Part shown: positions 18,601 through 27,547 of the stretch, piece after piece
Layout of the letters: every line of letters begins with the position of its first letter
How positions within the stretch are numbered: position 1 is the stretch's first letter
Source of the DNA: Burkholderiales bacterium
Lineage (GTDB): Bacteria > Pseudomonadota > Gammaproteobacteria > Burkholderiales > Burkholderiaceae_C
Length of the DNA: 62,074 nucleotides
NCBI GenBank assembly: GCA_026400275.1
Contig: JAPLPK010000020.1
Location: 1 to 62,074, forward strand
Direction of reading: 5' to 3'
Made by a program: the position numbers and the translations under genes
The notes under the pieces: model-generated
Databases searched by the model: none
The model's input: only the letters and a program-made list of their open reading frames with translations
What the model was told of the DNA's origin: nothing

Positions 18601-19422
18601 TCAGTCCACCCGGCCAAGCATCTGCCCGCCGTCGATCACCAGCTGGGAACCCGTGACAAACGAGGACGCGTTCGACGCCAGAAAAAGCGCCAGGGGCTTG
18701 ATCTCGTCGGTATCGGCCACCCGGTGCATGGGCACGCGCACCTGGAAGGCCTCGCGGTCGGCCGGGTTGCGCAGCCGGCCCCCGGCGATATTGGTAGCGA
18801 AGGGGCCGGGCGCAATCGCGTTCACACGGATGCCGTAGCGCGCCAGCTCCATTGCCGCCTGCCGCACCAGCGAGGCAGCACCGGCCTTGGCGGGCATATA
18901 GGGCGTGCCGACGATGGCCTCGTTGATGATGGCAACGTTGGATGTGGTCACCACAATGCTGCCCTTGCCGCGCGGCTTCATGTGGCGCACGGCGGCACGT
19001 AGGCTGGTGAACACCGAGGTGAGGTTGGTGGCAATCACGGCATCCCAGTGGCGCTCGTCCAGGGCCTCCAGCGCGCCTTCGGGGTTGCGGGCGTTGTCAG
19101 GGGTCAAAAAGCCGGGGCCAGCGTCGATGCCGGCGTTGGCAAACAGCACATCCAGCCCGCCGTAGGCAGCGGCGCTGCGGTCGAAGGCGGCGTACAGGGC
19201 CTCGCGGTCGGTCACGTCCACGCACTCACTGCGCACCTCGTAGCCCTGCGACCGCAGGCGCTGTTCGGCCTCTTGCAGTCGCGGGGCGTTGAGGTCCATT
19301 AGCGTGACGCGCGCGCCGTGCTCGGCCATCACCTCGGCGTAGGCCAGGCCGATGCCGCTGGCGGCACCGGTGACGGTGCAGGCCAGGCCGCGCACCGAAA
19401 AGAGTTGCATCGTGGGGCTCAT
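18601..19422 (-). CDS. Short-chain dehydrogenase/reductase
   Basis: 273 aa from the ATG at 19422; the frame stays open further upstream but runs into the cupin gene and reads as non-protein there. Classical SDR features: cofactor motif TGAASGIG, NAGI, the catalytic Ser in VVTTSNVAII, the YMPAK Tyr/Lys pair, and APGPFATN. The C-terminus ends in the usual SQLVIDGGQMLG. It lies 22 nt after the cupin gene and 9 nt before the alcohol dehydrogenase, in one operon. Confidence 0.92.
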   Translation of the reverse strand: MSPTMQLFSVRGLACTVTGAASGIGLAYAEVMAEHGARVTLMDLNAPRLQEAEQRLRSQGYEVRSECVDVTDREALYAAFDRSAAAYGGLDVLFANAGIDAGPGFLTPDNARNPEGALEALDERHWDAVIATNLTSVFTSLRAAVRHMKPRGKGSIVVTTSNVAIINEAIVGTPYMPAKAGAASLVRQAAMELARYGIRVNAIAPGPFATNIAGGRLRNPADREAFQVRVPMHRVADTDEIKPLALFLASNASSFVTGSQLVIDGGQMLGRVD

Positions 19423-19444
19423 GGTCACTTCTGCCGCCCCCCGC

Positions 19445-19978
19445 TTACAGGAACAAGGCCTTGTTGATCGGCAGCCCGTGGGCGCGGCAATGGCTGACGT
19501 AGTGGTTGATGAACCAGAACACGTCAAAGGTGTCAGTGAGCTGGCCTGCGTCGTCAAAGAACTCGATGGCGCCGTTGATCCAGAACATGGCCTTCATGCC
19601 GTTCGGGTCGTCGGAGTACAGGGTGTGGGCCGTGCCCGGTGTTTCGTACACAAAGCTGCCAGGGCGGGCCACCCAGTCGTACTCGTAGTAGCCCCAGGTG
19701 CCCTCTAACGTGATGGCGGATACCGCTCCTCGGTGGCGGTGGGTGCCGATGCGGCCGCCGCCCTTGACCCACAGGATATTGGCCACAGCACCGGTACGCA
19801 CGTCGAAGGACAAATGGCGGATCGCCGCGCTGTCGCCGAAAGGCACCCAGGGTGACTCGGCTTCCGACGGGCCGATGTGGTCGCCGTGGAGTCCGTACTC
19901 GGCGATGACGGCCGCGTGCGGCTCGGGCGGCAGCTGGATCAGGGCGCGGTCGGGTGGGGTCAGTACGCTGGTGCTCAT
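19445..19978 (-). CDS. Cupin dioxygenase, 2,4'-dihydroxyacetophenone dioxygenase-like
   Basis: 177 aa single-domain cupin. Metal-binding motif 1 is GTHRHRGAVSAITLEGTWGY and motif 2 is PGSFVYETPGTAHTLY. The WGYYEYDW and DDAGQLTDTFDVFWFINHYV stretches resemble the 2,4'-dihydroxyacetophenone dioxygenase group, which cleaves a C-C bond to give 4-hydroxybenzoate and formate. The call is by family resemblance; other ChrR-type cupins share the fold. It stands between a branched-chain-type ABC importer and two dehydrogenases, which supports a role in catabolism of an imported aromatic acid or ketone. Confidence 0.75.
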   Translation of the reverse strand: MSTSVLTPPDRALIQLPPEPHAAVIAEYGLHGDHIGPSEAESPWVPFGDSAAIRHLSFDVRTGAVANILWVKGGGRIGTHRHRGAVSAITLEGTWGYYEYDWVARPGSFVYETPGTAHTLYSDDPNGMKAMFWINGAIEFFDDAGQLTDTFDVFWFINHYVSHCRAHGLPINKALFL

Positions 19979-20008
19979 GCTTGTCTCCTTGAGGCTGGTT
20001 GTAAAAAT

Positions 20009-21064
20009 TCAGTTTTTGGCGGCATCGGATCGGCGCAACAGACGGCGGCGCAGCGGGAACCAGGGGGCATCCACCCGCTTGCACCACAGGCCCCACAGCC
20101 CCCCCCGGGCGAACAGCGCCATGCACAGCGTCATCAGACCCAGCACCACCATGTAGGTAGCACCAAAGCGGCCAAACAGGCGGTCGGCGGCGAAGTACAG
20201 CAAGGCACCGACCAGCGGCCCCTCAATCGAGCCGATACCGCCCACCATGACGATGAAAATGCAGATAGACGACCAGTTGGGGTCAAACCCGGCCGAGGGC
20301 GAGATGCGCAACGCGCTCAGGTAATACACCGCGCCCACCATGCCGGTGCCCACGGCGGCGGCCAGGTAGATCAGAAAGCGCAGGCGCTTGACATCCACGC
20401 CCTGGCTGGCGGCGGATACCGGGTTGTCGCGCATGGCCGTCAGCGCCAGACCGTAGCGCGAGCGCAGCAGGCCATAGCTACCACCCACGGCAAGCAGCAG
20501 CATGGCTGCGCACAGCCAGAGCGTGCCGAACTCACGCTGCTCCAGGCTGTACTTGCCCATGGCGCTGAGCGTCATGCCCGAGCCACTGCCCACGTAATCC
20601 AGACTGGAGGCGAACAGGCGGCAGACCTCGGACACTACCCAGGTTCCGATGGCGAAATACGGGCCATCCAGCCGGTGCAGCAGCGCATAGGCAGGGACGG
20701 CCAGCAGGGCGGGCACCAGCAGGCACAGGGCCGATGCCAGAAATGGGTCCACGCCGAACTTGTTGGCCAGCACAAACATGGCATAGCCCGCCACGCCAAT
20801 AAATGCCTGCTGGCCGACCGACACCAGGCCGGCGTAGCCCGCCAGCAGGTTCCACATCTGCGCCACCACGATGTAGCAGCTGAGCTCGACCACCGCGCGG
20901 ATCAGCCCGGAGTCGGCCCACCAGGGCATGCTTAGCATCGTGGCAACAGCCAGCACGCACAGAGCCATGGCGATACGGCTGGACCGGGTGTGGCGTTGCA
21001 CCATCGCCATTGGCGGCGGCAGGGTGGAGGCCATTGCGGCCAGGGGTTTCATCACTGCACTCAT
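20009..21064 (-). CDS. livM: Branched-chain-type ABC transporter permease (LivM)
   Basis: 351-aa inner-membrane permease with about ten helices. Family stretches include LAGYAGLVSVGQQAFIGVAG and FIVMVGGIGSIEGPLVGALL, the cytoplasmic coupling region of LivM proteins. The C-terminal tail is basic. It starts 5 nt after the livH stop. In HAAT-family importers it pairs with LivH to carry branched-chain amino acids, amides, urea or aromatic acids. The gene neighbours here favour an aromatic substrate. Confidence 0.93.
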   Translation of the reverse strand: MSAVMKPLAAMASTLPPPMAMVQRHTRSSRIAMALCVLAVATMLSMPWWADSGLIRAVVELSCYIVVAQMWNLLAGYAGLVSVGQQAFIGVAGYAMFVLANKFGVDPFLASALCLLVPALLAVPAYALLHRLDGPYFAIGTWVVSEVCRLFASSLDYVGSGSGMTLSAMGKYSLEQREFGTLWLCAAMLLLAVGGSYGLLRSRYGLALTAMRDNPVSAASQGVDVKRLRFLIYLAAAVGTGMVGAVYYLSALRISPSAGFDPNWSSICIFIVMVGGIGSIEGPLVGALLYFAADRLFGRFGATYMVVLGLMTLCMALFARGGLWGLWCKRVDAPWFPLRRRLLRRSDAAKN

Positions 21065-21069
21065 GGTGT

Positions 21070-21930
21070 TCAGGCTCTCCGCGACATCAGCCCTTGCGGG
21101 CGTACGGCCAGCACGGCCAGAAATACCAGGTGCCCACTGAGAATGCCCCAGCCCGCGTCCAGCCGAAAACCAATCGCCTGCGACACCCCCAACACCATCG
21201 CCCCCAGGAAAGCCCCCCAGACTGAGCCCATGCCGCCAATGATCACCGCCTCAAAGGCATAGATCAGCTGCGCCGGGCCGTCCGAAGGCGACACCGTGGC
21301 ACGCAGCGACTGGCACACCGCCGCAACTCCCAGCATGCCAACGGCCAGCGCCGTGGCAGCGGCATACACCCGCTGGGGGTTGATGCCGGTAATGGCGGCA
21401 GCATCGGGGTCGGCTGCGGCAGCACGCAGCGCACGGCCAAAGGCGGTGTAGCGCAGCGTCAGGTCCAGGCCCGCCGTCATCAATAGCGCGGCGGCAAAGA
21501 TTTGCAGAGGCAGCACCCCAACGAAGAAGTCGCCCAGCGCCAGACTGGCAAACTCCAGCCCGTCGCCGGGCAAAGAACGGGTGTCGGCCGACCAGATTTG
21601 CAGCATCAGATTTTGCAGCGCAATCGACAGGCCGAAGGTGGCGATCAACGACGGCAGCGGGTCGTTACCCAGCACCCGGTTCAGCACCGTCTTTTGCAGC
21701 AGCCAGCCCAGCACCATGGCGATGGGCACCAGCATGGCCACCACCACATACGGGCCGATGGCCAGGGCCCCGGCCAGACTGACACCCACCAGCGCCAGCA
21801 AAATCATCATGTCGCCATGGGCGGTATTGACGATGCGCATCACGCCAAACATCAGCGCCATGCCAATGGCGTACTGCGCATACATGCCGCCCAGCAGCAG
21901 GCCTTGTACCAGTGCATCAAGCCACTGCAT
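21070..21930 (-). CDS. livH: Branched-chain-type ABC transporter permease (LivH)
   Basis: 286 aa from the ATG at 21930, chosen because TTTTGGAG sits 6 nt upstream; an in-frame ATG at 21951 is weaker. Typical LivH features are the opening LVQGLLLGGMYAQYAIGMAL, then NTAHGDMMILLALVGVSLAG, and the coupling motif FEAVIIGGMGSVWGAFLGAM. The start overlaps the end of livF by 14 nt, so the two are translationally coupled. Confidence 0.92.
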   Translation of the reverse strand: MQWLDALVQGLLLGGMYAQYAIGMALMFGVMRIVNTAHGDMMILLALVGVSLAGALAIGPYVVVAMLVPIAMVLGWLLQKTVLNRVLGNDPLPSLIATFGLSIALQNLMLQIWSADTRSLPGDGLEFASLALGDFFVGVLPLQIFAAALLMTAGLDLTLRYTAFGRALRAAAADPDAAAITGINPQRVYAAATALAVGMLGVAAVCQSLRATVSPSDGPAQLIYAFEAVIIGGMGSVWGAFLGAMVLGVSQAIGFRLDAGWGILSGHLVFLAVLAVRPQGLMSRRA

Positions 21931-22669
21931 GGCTGGCTCCAAAATAGGCACGGGCGATGTCGTCGCGGGCCATGTCGGCGGACCGGCCCGTCAAGGTGAT
22001 GCGGCCTTCCAGCATGCAGTACAGGCGGTGCGATGCCCGGCAAGCCAGCGCCACGTCCTGCTCGACCAGCACGATGGCTGTGCCCGCCGCAGCGATGCTG
22101 GGCAGTGCCGCATAGATTTCGCGAATCACCAGCGGTGCCAGGCCCAGCGACAGTTCGTCGCACAACAGCAGACGCGGCTGGCCCAGTAGCGCACGGCCAA
22201 TCGCCACCATTTGCTGCTGCCCGCCGGACAGCAGTTCCACCGGCGTGCGGCGCTTTTGCAGCAGGATGGGAAACAGGTCGAACAGGCGGTCCAGCGTCCA
22301 AGGCCTGGCGGTGCCGTGGGCATCCATCGCCCGGGCATGGTCGATGGCCACCTGCAGGTTATCCGCCACCGTCATGCCGGTAAACAGGCGGCGGCCTTCG
22401 GGCACCAGGGCCAAGCCGCGTTGAAGCATCTGGTGCGGGGCACTGCCGCCGACCGCCTGGCCGTCAAAACGCACCATGGCCTGTGCCACGGGCAACAGCC
22501 CGACCAGGCTGCGCAACAGGGTGGACTTGCCCGCGCCGTTGGCGCCGATCAGAGCGACCACCTCGCCGGAGGCGATCTCAAAATCGATGCCGAACAGGGC
22601 CTGGAAATCGCCGTAGCGGGCACACAGCCCGTGGGTAGAGAGCAAGGGGGAGGATACGGGGGCACTCAT
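21917..22669 (-). CDS. livF: Branched-chain-type ABC transporter ATPase (LivF)
   Basis: 250-aa ABC ATPase. Walker A is GANGAGKST, the signature is LLSGGQQQMVAIGRAL, Walker B is LLLCDELSLGL, and the H-loop lies in VLVEQDVAL. LivF-type features include LVPEGRRLFTGMTVADNLQV. The start ATG overlaps the livG stop (ATGA). With livG broken, this may be the only intact ATPase of the transporter unless readthrough or a partner from elsewhere is used. Confidence 0.94.
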   Translation of the reverse strand: MSAPVSSPLLSTHGLCARYGDFQALFGIDFEIASGEVVALIGANGAGKSTLLRSLVGLLPVAQAMVRFDGQAVGGSAPHQMLQRGLALVPEGRRLFTGMTVADNLQVAIDHARAMDAHGTARPWTLDRLFDLFPILLQKRRTPVELLSGGQQQMVAIGRALLGQPRLLLCDELSLGLAPLVIREIYAALPSIAAAGTAIVLVEQDVALACRASHRLYCMLEGRITLTGRSADMARDDIARAYFGASHAVA

Positions 22670-23397
22670 GAATCAATTCCCATATAGACGCGTTGCACTT
22701 CGGGGTTGGCCATCACCGCCTGGGGGCTGCCCTCGGCAATTTTTTCGCCAAAGTTCAGCACCAGCAGGCGATCGGCCACGGCCATCAGCGCGTGAAGCAC
22801 ATGCTCGATCCAGACCACGGTGACCTGGCGCTCACGGATGCGCCGCACCAGTTGCACCAGGGCATGCGACTACTCGTCCGTCAGGCCGCCCGCGATTTCG
22901 TCGAGCAGCAGTAATTTGGGGCCACTGGCCAACGCGCGCGCCAACTCCAGCCGCTTGCGGTCCAGCAAGGTGAGTGAACCGGCCAACTGGTTGGCTTTGT
23001 CGCCCAGGCCACAGTCGTCCAGAATCGCAGCGCAGCGGTCGTTAGCCACCCGCTCGGACTGCATGCCGCCAAACATCGCGGCCACCAGCAGGTTTTCAAA
23101 AGTGGTCATGCCGCTGTAGGGGCGTGGCACCTGGTAGGTGCGGCCAATACCTCGGCGGCAGCGCTTGAACGGCGGCTCGCCACCCTTTAGCGCCTCGCCC
23201 TGGAAGCGCAAGTTGCCGCCGTCCACCGCCACATCGCCGCTGATCAGGTTGAACAGCGTGGTCTTGCCCGCGCCGTTGGGGCCCAACACGCCCAGCACCT
23301 CGCCGGGCCACACCTCAAAGCTGATCTCATGGATCACACGCACGGCACCAAAGGACTTGCTCAAGCCCTGGGCGCTCAAGATGGGCACAGCACTCAT
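22666..23397 (-). pseudogene. livG: livG ABC ATPase interrupted by an in-frame amber codon
   Basis: A full-length LivG frame of 243 codons is broken at codon 176 by TAG (22870-22872). The part before it (175 aa from the ATG at 23397) holds Walker A GPNGAGKTTL, the RGIGRTYQVPRPYSGMT stretch, and Walker B LLLLDEIAGGLTDE. The part after it continues in the same frame as SHALVQLVRRIRERQVTVVW with the H-loop His in IEHVLHAL and the normal LivG C-terminus. No other damage is visible, so this is one base change or a sequencing error. The upstream fragment alone lacks the H-loop and should be inactive. Confidence 0.88.
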
Positions 23398-23437
23398 GGA
23401 CACACACTCCAGGTCGGCGATGGGGTGGTCATGAACA

Positions 23438-24730
23438 TCAGATCAACTGCAGCTTGCCTTCGGTGCCGACAAGCTTGCTGGTGCTGTTGTCTACGATGCG
23501 CAGGTCGTACTTGTGCGCCTTGCCTTTAACCCATTGGCCACCCAGCACCGGTGTCTTGGAGATATTGGGTGTGGGTCCGCCCTTGAAGTTGACCGGTCCC
23601 GCCATGGTGGTGAGATTGGTCTCGGTAATGGCCTGGCGGATGGAATCGCGGCTCAGCGGGTCCTTGCTGCGTTTGAGCACATCCAGCGCCACTTCCCACA
23701 GGGCATGGGCATAGCCCAGCGGTTGGGTCCACTGCTTTTTGGTAGCGGCCTCCCAGTCCTCGGCCATCTTGACGCCGGTTTCACCGGTCAGCGAAGACTT
23801 GAACGGAAAGGCGGGTGTCCACCACACCTCGGTGCTCATGCCCTCGCCCAGCTGGCCCATGGACTCGACCCCCGAGGGAAACAGCAGCGCAGCAGCCACG
23901 GTGACAACCTTGGGCTTGAACTGCTGCTGGCGGCATTGGGTGATGAAGGTCTTCAGGTCGGCGGGGTAGCTGATGCCACCAATGATGTCCACCCCGGCCC
24001 GCTTGTATTCCGAAATTTGGGCCGAGAAGTCATTCGTCAGCGGCTGGAAGGAGCTGGGGATGACGGTCTGGAAGCCCGCCTTGGTCACCGCCGGTGGCAG
24101 GCCCCAGTCCTTGTTGCCCCAGGCTTCGCCGTCGATATTGCGCGGAAACAGCAGGCCCACCTTGCGGTTGGTTTGCACCGAGTTCCACATACCGGTGAAG
24201 CTGGCCAGCACGTCCTCCAGACCCCAGAAGAAGTGGTAGGTCCATTTAAAGGGCTTCTCGGCCGAGCCCCCGCGCGGAAACACAAAGCTCTGCCAAGGTG
24301 CCTGGCTGGACAGGCAGGGCACGCCGTTGAGCTCGCACTGGTCGGACACGGGGTTGATGGCATCGGTGGTGCTGGCGGGCAGCATCAGATGCACCTTCTC
24401 ATTCAGGATCAGGTTACCGGCCAGCTCGGCCGCCTTGTTGGGGTTGGACTGGTTGTCGCGCACCAGGATTTCGACCGCGTACTTGGTGCCATTGATGGTG
24501 AGCCCATCCTTCAGCAGGGCCTGCATCTTGGCCACCATGTATTTGTCCGTCTCGCCGAACGGGGCCTGCGGCCCGGTCAGCGGGCTGATGTAGCCGATGC
24601 GGATGGTTTTGGTCTGGGCCAGTGCCAGACCGGGCAAGCCGGCGACCACGGCGGCGGCACCCATGCCTTTGAGGGCCTGGCGGCGGGAGGCGGACGGCTC
24701 CTGCGAAGGGAACACTTGTATCTCGGTCAT
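23438..24730 (-). CDS. ABC transporter substrate-binding protein, branched-chain/aromatic type
   Basis: 430 aa periplasmic binding protein of the LivJ/LivK class. The N-terminus carries a twin-arginine-like leader (SASRRQALKGMGAAAVVAGL, cut near LALAQ). It continues TKTIRIGYISPLTGPQAPFG, the standard opening of the family, and contains VRDNQSNPNKAAELAGNLI. The ATG at 24730 follows a good AAGGAG. It is the first gene of the minus-strand operon with livGFHM, the cupin and the dehydrogenases. Confidence 0.92.
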   Translation of the reverse strand: MTEIQVFPSQEPSASRRQALKGMGAAAVVAGLPGLALAQTKTIRIGYISPLTGPQAPFGETDKYMVAKMQALLKDGLTINGTKYAVEILVRDNQSNPNKAAELAGNLILNEKVHLMLPASTTDAINPVSDQCELNGVPCLSSQAPWQSFVFPRGGSAEKPFKWTYHFFWGLEDVLASFTGMWNSVQTNRKVGLLFPRNIDGEAWGNKDWGLPPAVTKAGFQTVIPSSFQPLTNDFSAQISEYKRAGVDIIGGISYPADLKTFITQCRQQQFKPKVVTVAAALLFPSGVESMGQLGEGMSTEVWWTPAFPFKSSLTGETGVKMAEDWEAATKKQWTQPLGYAHALWEVALDVLKRSKDPLSRDSIRQAITETNLTTMAGPVNFKGGPTPNISKTPVLGGQWVKGKAHKYDLRIVDNSTSKLVGTEGKLQLI

Positions 24731-25270
24731 GTTGTCTCCTTTTTTAAGTTGTCACGAACGAGACGCAAGGGCGCAGATCGCGTTGCGCCAGGGATGGTGC
24801 CGCTGGTACGTCTGTGTCGCTTGTCTCGTTGTTCTGGTAGGCGTGCTCAGTCTAGGGAGCAACGCGTTTTTCCATTGGCCTGGGTCGGCCATAAATCTTG
24901 ACTCCAGAGGACATGCATCGATTTCTGCAGGTCAGAGCTTCAGGGCCTCACCGAACCAGAGTGGGTGCAGCGGAACTCTACTCACGCAAGCGACGGCAAG
25001 TCGCTACTTTTTCCATAGCATCTATCGCAGACTAAACAAGCGCTGCAGGCATAAATTTCTTAAAAACTGCAGCCAGGTGCCGCACCCAAATCCGTTGCTT
25101 GTAGGCATCTGCAGAAGCGGGGCCGGGTGGCACCACCCCAACCCACCGGGCCTCCACCGTCAGCCAAGGGGGAAACGGTCATACACAAAGGGTTTTCCCG
25201 TCACACAAGGGTCATGCTTTGTGGGTATCGTTTGCTGTAGTCAAACGACGTCCGACAAAGAGTCCCCCTT
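24731..25270. other. 540-bp divergent intergenic region between two ABC transporter operons
   Basis: No convincing gene was found; the frames open across it have no protein character. It must hold promoters for both the liv-type operon (minus) and the 25271 operon (plus). Near the liv side, the perfect inverted repeat AACGAGAC (24757-24764) and GTCTCGTT (24823-24830) is separated by 58 bp, a layout that would suit a looping or dimeric regulator. No clear sigma-70 or sigma-54 promoter could be picked by eye. Confidence 0.5.
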
Positions 25271-26347
25271 GTGAATCCGATTATTTCCGTGCGCGGTCTG
25301 TGCGTAGCCTATGGCGCGAACGAAGTGCTCAAAGGCATAGACCTGGACATAGAACCAGGTAGTTTCGTGGCCCTGCTGGGCGCGTCGGGATGCGGCAAGA
25401 CCACCCTGCTGCGCACCCTGTCAGGCTTCAACCCCGTCAAGGCGGGCAGTATCACCGTCAAGGGCCAGAACATCTTGCACGAACCGCCCGAGCGCCGGGG
25501 CATGACGATGGTGTTCCAGTCGTATGCCCTGTGGTCGCACATGAGCGTGGCGCAAAACATTGGCTACGGCCTAAAGCTGCGCCGCGTGCCGCGCGCCGAG
25601 ATCCAACAACGCGTAGACAAGCTGCTGCACATGCTGGGCCTGCAAGGCTTTGGCGCGCGCGGCGTGGGCGAGCTGTCGGGCGGGCAGCGCCAACGCGTGG
25701 CCCTGGGCCGCGCCCTGGCGGTGGAGCCTGAAATTTTGCTGCTGGACGAACCGCTGTCCAACCTCGACGCCGGCATCCGCCTGCAGATGCGCCACGAAAT
25801 CCGCTCCATCCAGCGCGCACTGGGCGTCACCGCCATCCTGGTTACGCACGACCGCGAAGAAGCCATGGTGATGGCCGACCAGGTGGTGATACTGGAGCAA
25901 GGCCGCATCGCCCAGATCGGTGCGCCTGAAGACGTGTACCAACGCCCCCAAACGCCGTACGTGGCAACCTTCATGGGCGCCGACAACACCATCGACTGCG
26001 AAGCCCAGGCCGAAAACGGCGGCGTACAGCTGCGTGTGCCGCGCGTACCGCAGGCACAGGTGTGGTGCCGCGCAGGCACACCGACCCAAGGCCCGGCACA
26101 AGTGCATTTCCGCAGCGAAATGGCAAGCCTTGGCACAGCTGACGCGCAGGCCGACGACAGCCTGCAGATACCAGGCCGCATCCACCAGGTGAGCTACCTG
26201 GGCGGCGGCTACCGCTGCGAGATCACGACCGCATGCGGCGCTTTCTTCATCGACCACCCGCGCCCCATGGAGAACGGCGACAACGTGACCGTCTGCATTC
26301 CCGCCCACGCGCTGCACATCTACCCGCGCGCCTCGGCGCAGGCCTGA
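25271..26347 (+). CDS. ABC importer ATPase (Fe3+/polyamine/phosphonate class)
   Basis: 358 aa. The ABC domain has Walker A GASGCGKTTLLRTLSG, Q-loop MVFQSYALWSHMSV, signature LSGGQRQRVALGRAL, Walker B ILLLDEPLSNLD and H-loop VTHDREEAM. A C-terminal regulatory TOBE-type domain covers about residues 240-350. GTG is the probable start, with only a weak ribosome-binding site. The ATPase belongs to the PotA/FbpC/PhnT group, so the substrate could be a polyamine, ferric iron, a phosphonate or a sugar-like compound. First gene of a five-gene plus-strand operon. Confidence 0.92.
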   Translation: MNPIISVRGLCVAYGANEVLKGIDLDIEPGSFVALLGASGCGKTTLLRTLSGFNPVKAGSITVKGQNILHEPPERRGMTMVFQSYALWSHMSVAQNIGYGLKLRRVPRAEIQQRVDKLLHMLGLQGFGARGVGELSGGQRQRVALGRALAVEPEILLLDEPLSNLDAGIRLQMRHEIRSIQRALGVTAILVTHDREEAMVMADQVVILEQGRIAQIGAPEDVYQRPQTPYVATFMGADNTIDCEAQAENGGVQLRVPRVPQAQVWCRAGTPTQGPAQVHFRSEMASLGTADAQADDSLQIPGRIHQVSYLGGGYRCEITTACGAFFIDHPRPMENGDNVTVCIPAHALHIYPRASAQA

Positions 26348-26380
26348 GCCCTTTTTTTAATTGCTACACAGGAGCATTCC

Positions 26381-27535
26381 ATGCCACTACTTCGCCGCAC
26401 ACTCGCTGCCTCCATTGCCCTGGCGCTGGGCGCTCTGTCTCTGAGCGCACAGGCCCAGACCACCACGCTGAACGTGATCAGCGGTGGCTCGCAGAACATG
26501 GTGGACTACGTGACGGACTACCTGGGCCCGCTGTTCGAGAAGCTGAACCCCGGCGTCAAGGTCAGCGTGGTCGGCACCGGCCCGGACGATGCCGGTTCGC
26601 AAAAAATGCTGGAAAAGCTGCAGGCCCAAAAGGCGGCTGGCGCCGCCACCTGGGACACCGACGTGATCGTGCCCAACCAGCAAAAGACCGGCGAAATGGT
26701 GCGTGACGGCCTGCTGCTGAAATACCGCGACAGCATCCCCACCGGCAAGTACGCGGTCAGCCAGTCTGCCAAGCAGGCCCTGGGCGTAAATGTGGACGGC
26801 TACGTCATGCCCATGTTTGAAAGCCAGACCGCGCTGGCCTACAACCCGGATCTGGTCAAGACCCCACCCGCGTCCTATGACGAGCTGCGCGCCTTTGTGG
26901 CCAAGAACCCCAAGAGCTTTGGCTACAACGGCCTGAAGGGCGGCATGTCGGGCGTGGCCTTTGTGGTGGGCTGGATGTACGCCTACGGCGGCAACCCCGA
27001 GACCGTGCAGCAAGGCCCCTATGACGCCAAGTCGCCCGCCGGCTGGAAGAAGGCCTTCGCCGACCTGAAGAGCTTCAACCAGCAGGTGGTGTTCACGCCC
27101 GGCAACGCCGGCACACTGGACATGCTGAACCGCGGCGAAATCGCCATGGGCCCGGTGTGGGTGGACATGTTCCAAAGCTGGAAGGCCGAAGGCCGCCTGG
27201 CACCCAACATGAAGCTGAAGATCCTGTCGCCCGGCATGCCCGGCCAGCCCTACTACTACGCGATTCCCGCCAAGGCGAAGAACGTGGAACTGGCAAAGAA
27301 GTTCATCGCCCTGGCCACCAGCCCGCAAGTGCAGGCCGACGGCAGCGTGCGCCGCTTCAACTGGTACCCGGGCATCGACGCCAACGTGGTCAAGCCCGTG
27401 CTGGACGCCAAGGTCTGGAACCAGTTGTTCGTGGACGTAACGCCTGCCGAACTGGCGCGCAATGGCAAGCCGTTCCCGCTGGCACCTTACTTCAAGGATC
27501 TGCGCGAGCAGTACGAAGCCCAGGTGCAGAACTAA
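26381..27535 (+). CDS. Family 1 extracellular solute-binding protein
   Basis: 384 aa. Signal peptide MPLLRRTLAASIALALGALS, cut after AQAQ. The mature part opens TTLNVISGGSQNMVDYVTDY and has the family 1 binding-protein layout: DTDVIVPNQQKTGEM, MPMFESQTALAYNPDLV and YYYAIPAKAKNVELAKKFIA. The transported compound cannot be named; the fold class includes polyamine, iron and phosphonate binders. It lies 33 nt after the ATPase gene and 12 nt before the first permease. Confidence 0.9.
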   Translation: MPLLRRTLAASIALALGALSLSAQAQTTTLNVISGGSQNMVDYVTDYLGPLFEKLNPGVKVSVVGTGPDDAGSQKMLEKLQAQKAAGAATWDTDVIVPNQQKTGEMVRDGLLLKYRDSIPTGKYAVSQSAKQALGVNVDGYVMPMFESQTALAYNPDLVKTPPASYDELRAFVAKNPKSFGYNGLKGGMSGVAFVVGWMYAYGGNPETVQQGPYDAKSPAGWKKAFADLKSFNQQVVFTPGNAGTLDMLNRGEIAMGPVWVDMFQSWKAEGRLAPNMKLKILSPGMPGQPYYYAIPAKAKNVELAKKFIALATSPQVQADGSVRRFNWYPGIDANVVKPVLDAKVWNQLFVDVTPAELARNGKPFPLAPYFKDLREQYEAQVQN

Positions 27536-27547
27536 GCACGCCCAACG

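Noticed and set aside
19423-19557. N-terminal extension of the SDR
   Set aside because: Residues before MSPTMQLFS are Ser/Thr/Cys-rich and overlap the cupin gene. The ATG at 19422 gives a normal SDR start.
24999-25050. Possible further copy of the dispersed repeat (CATAGCATCTATCGCAGACT and GCGCTGCAGGC)
   Set aside because: Only scattered short matches; neither the core palindrome nor both ends are present.
24597-25274. Plus-strand frame across the divergent ABC intergenic region
   Set aside because: No ribosome-binding site, no domain, composition unlike neighbouring proteins, and it overlaps the binding-protein start.
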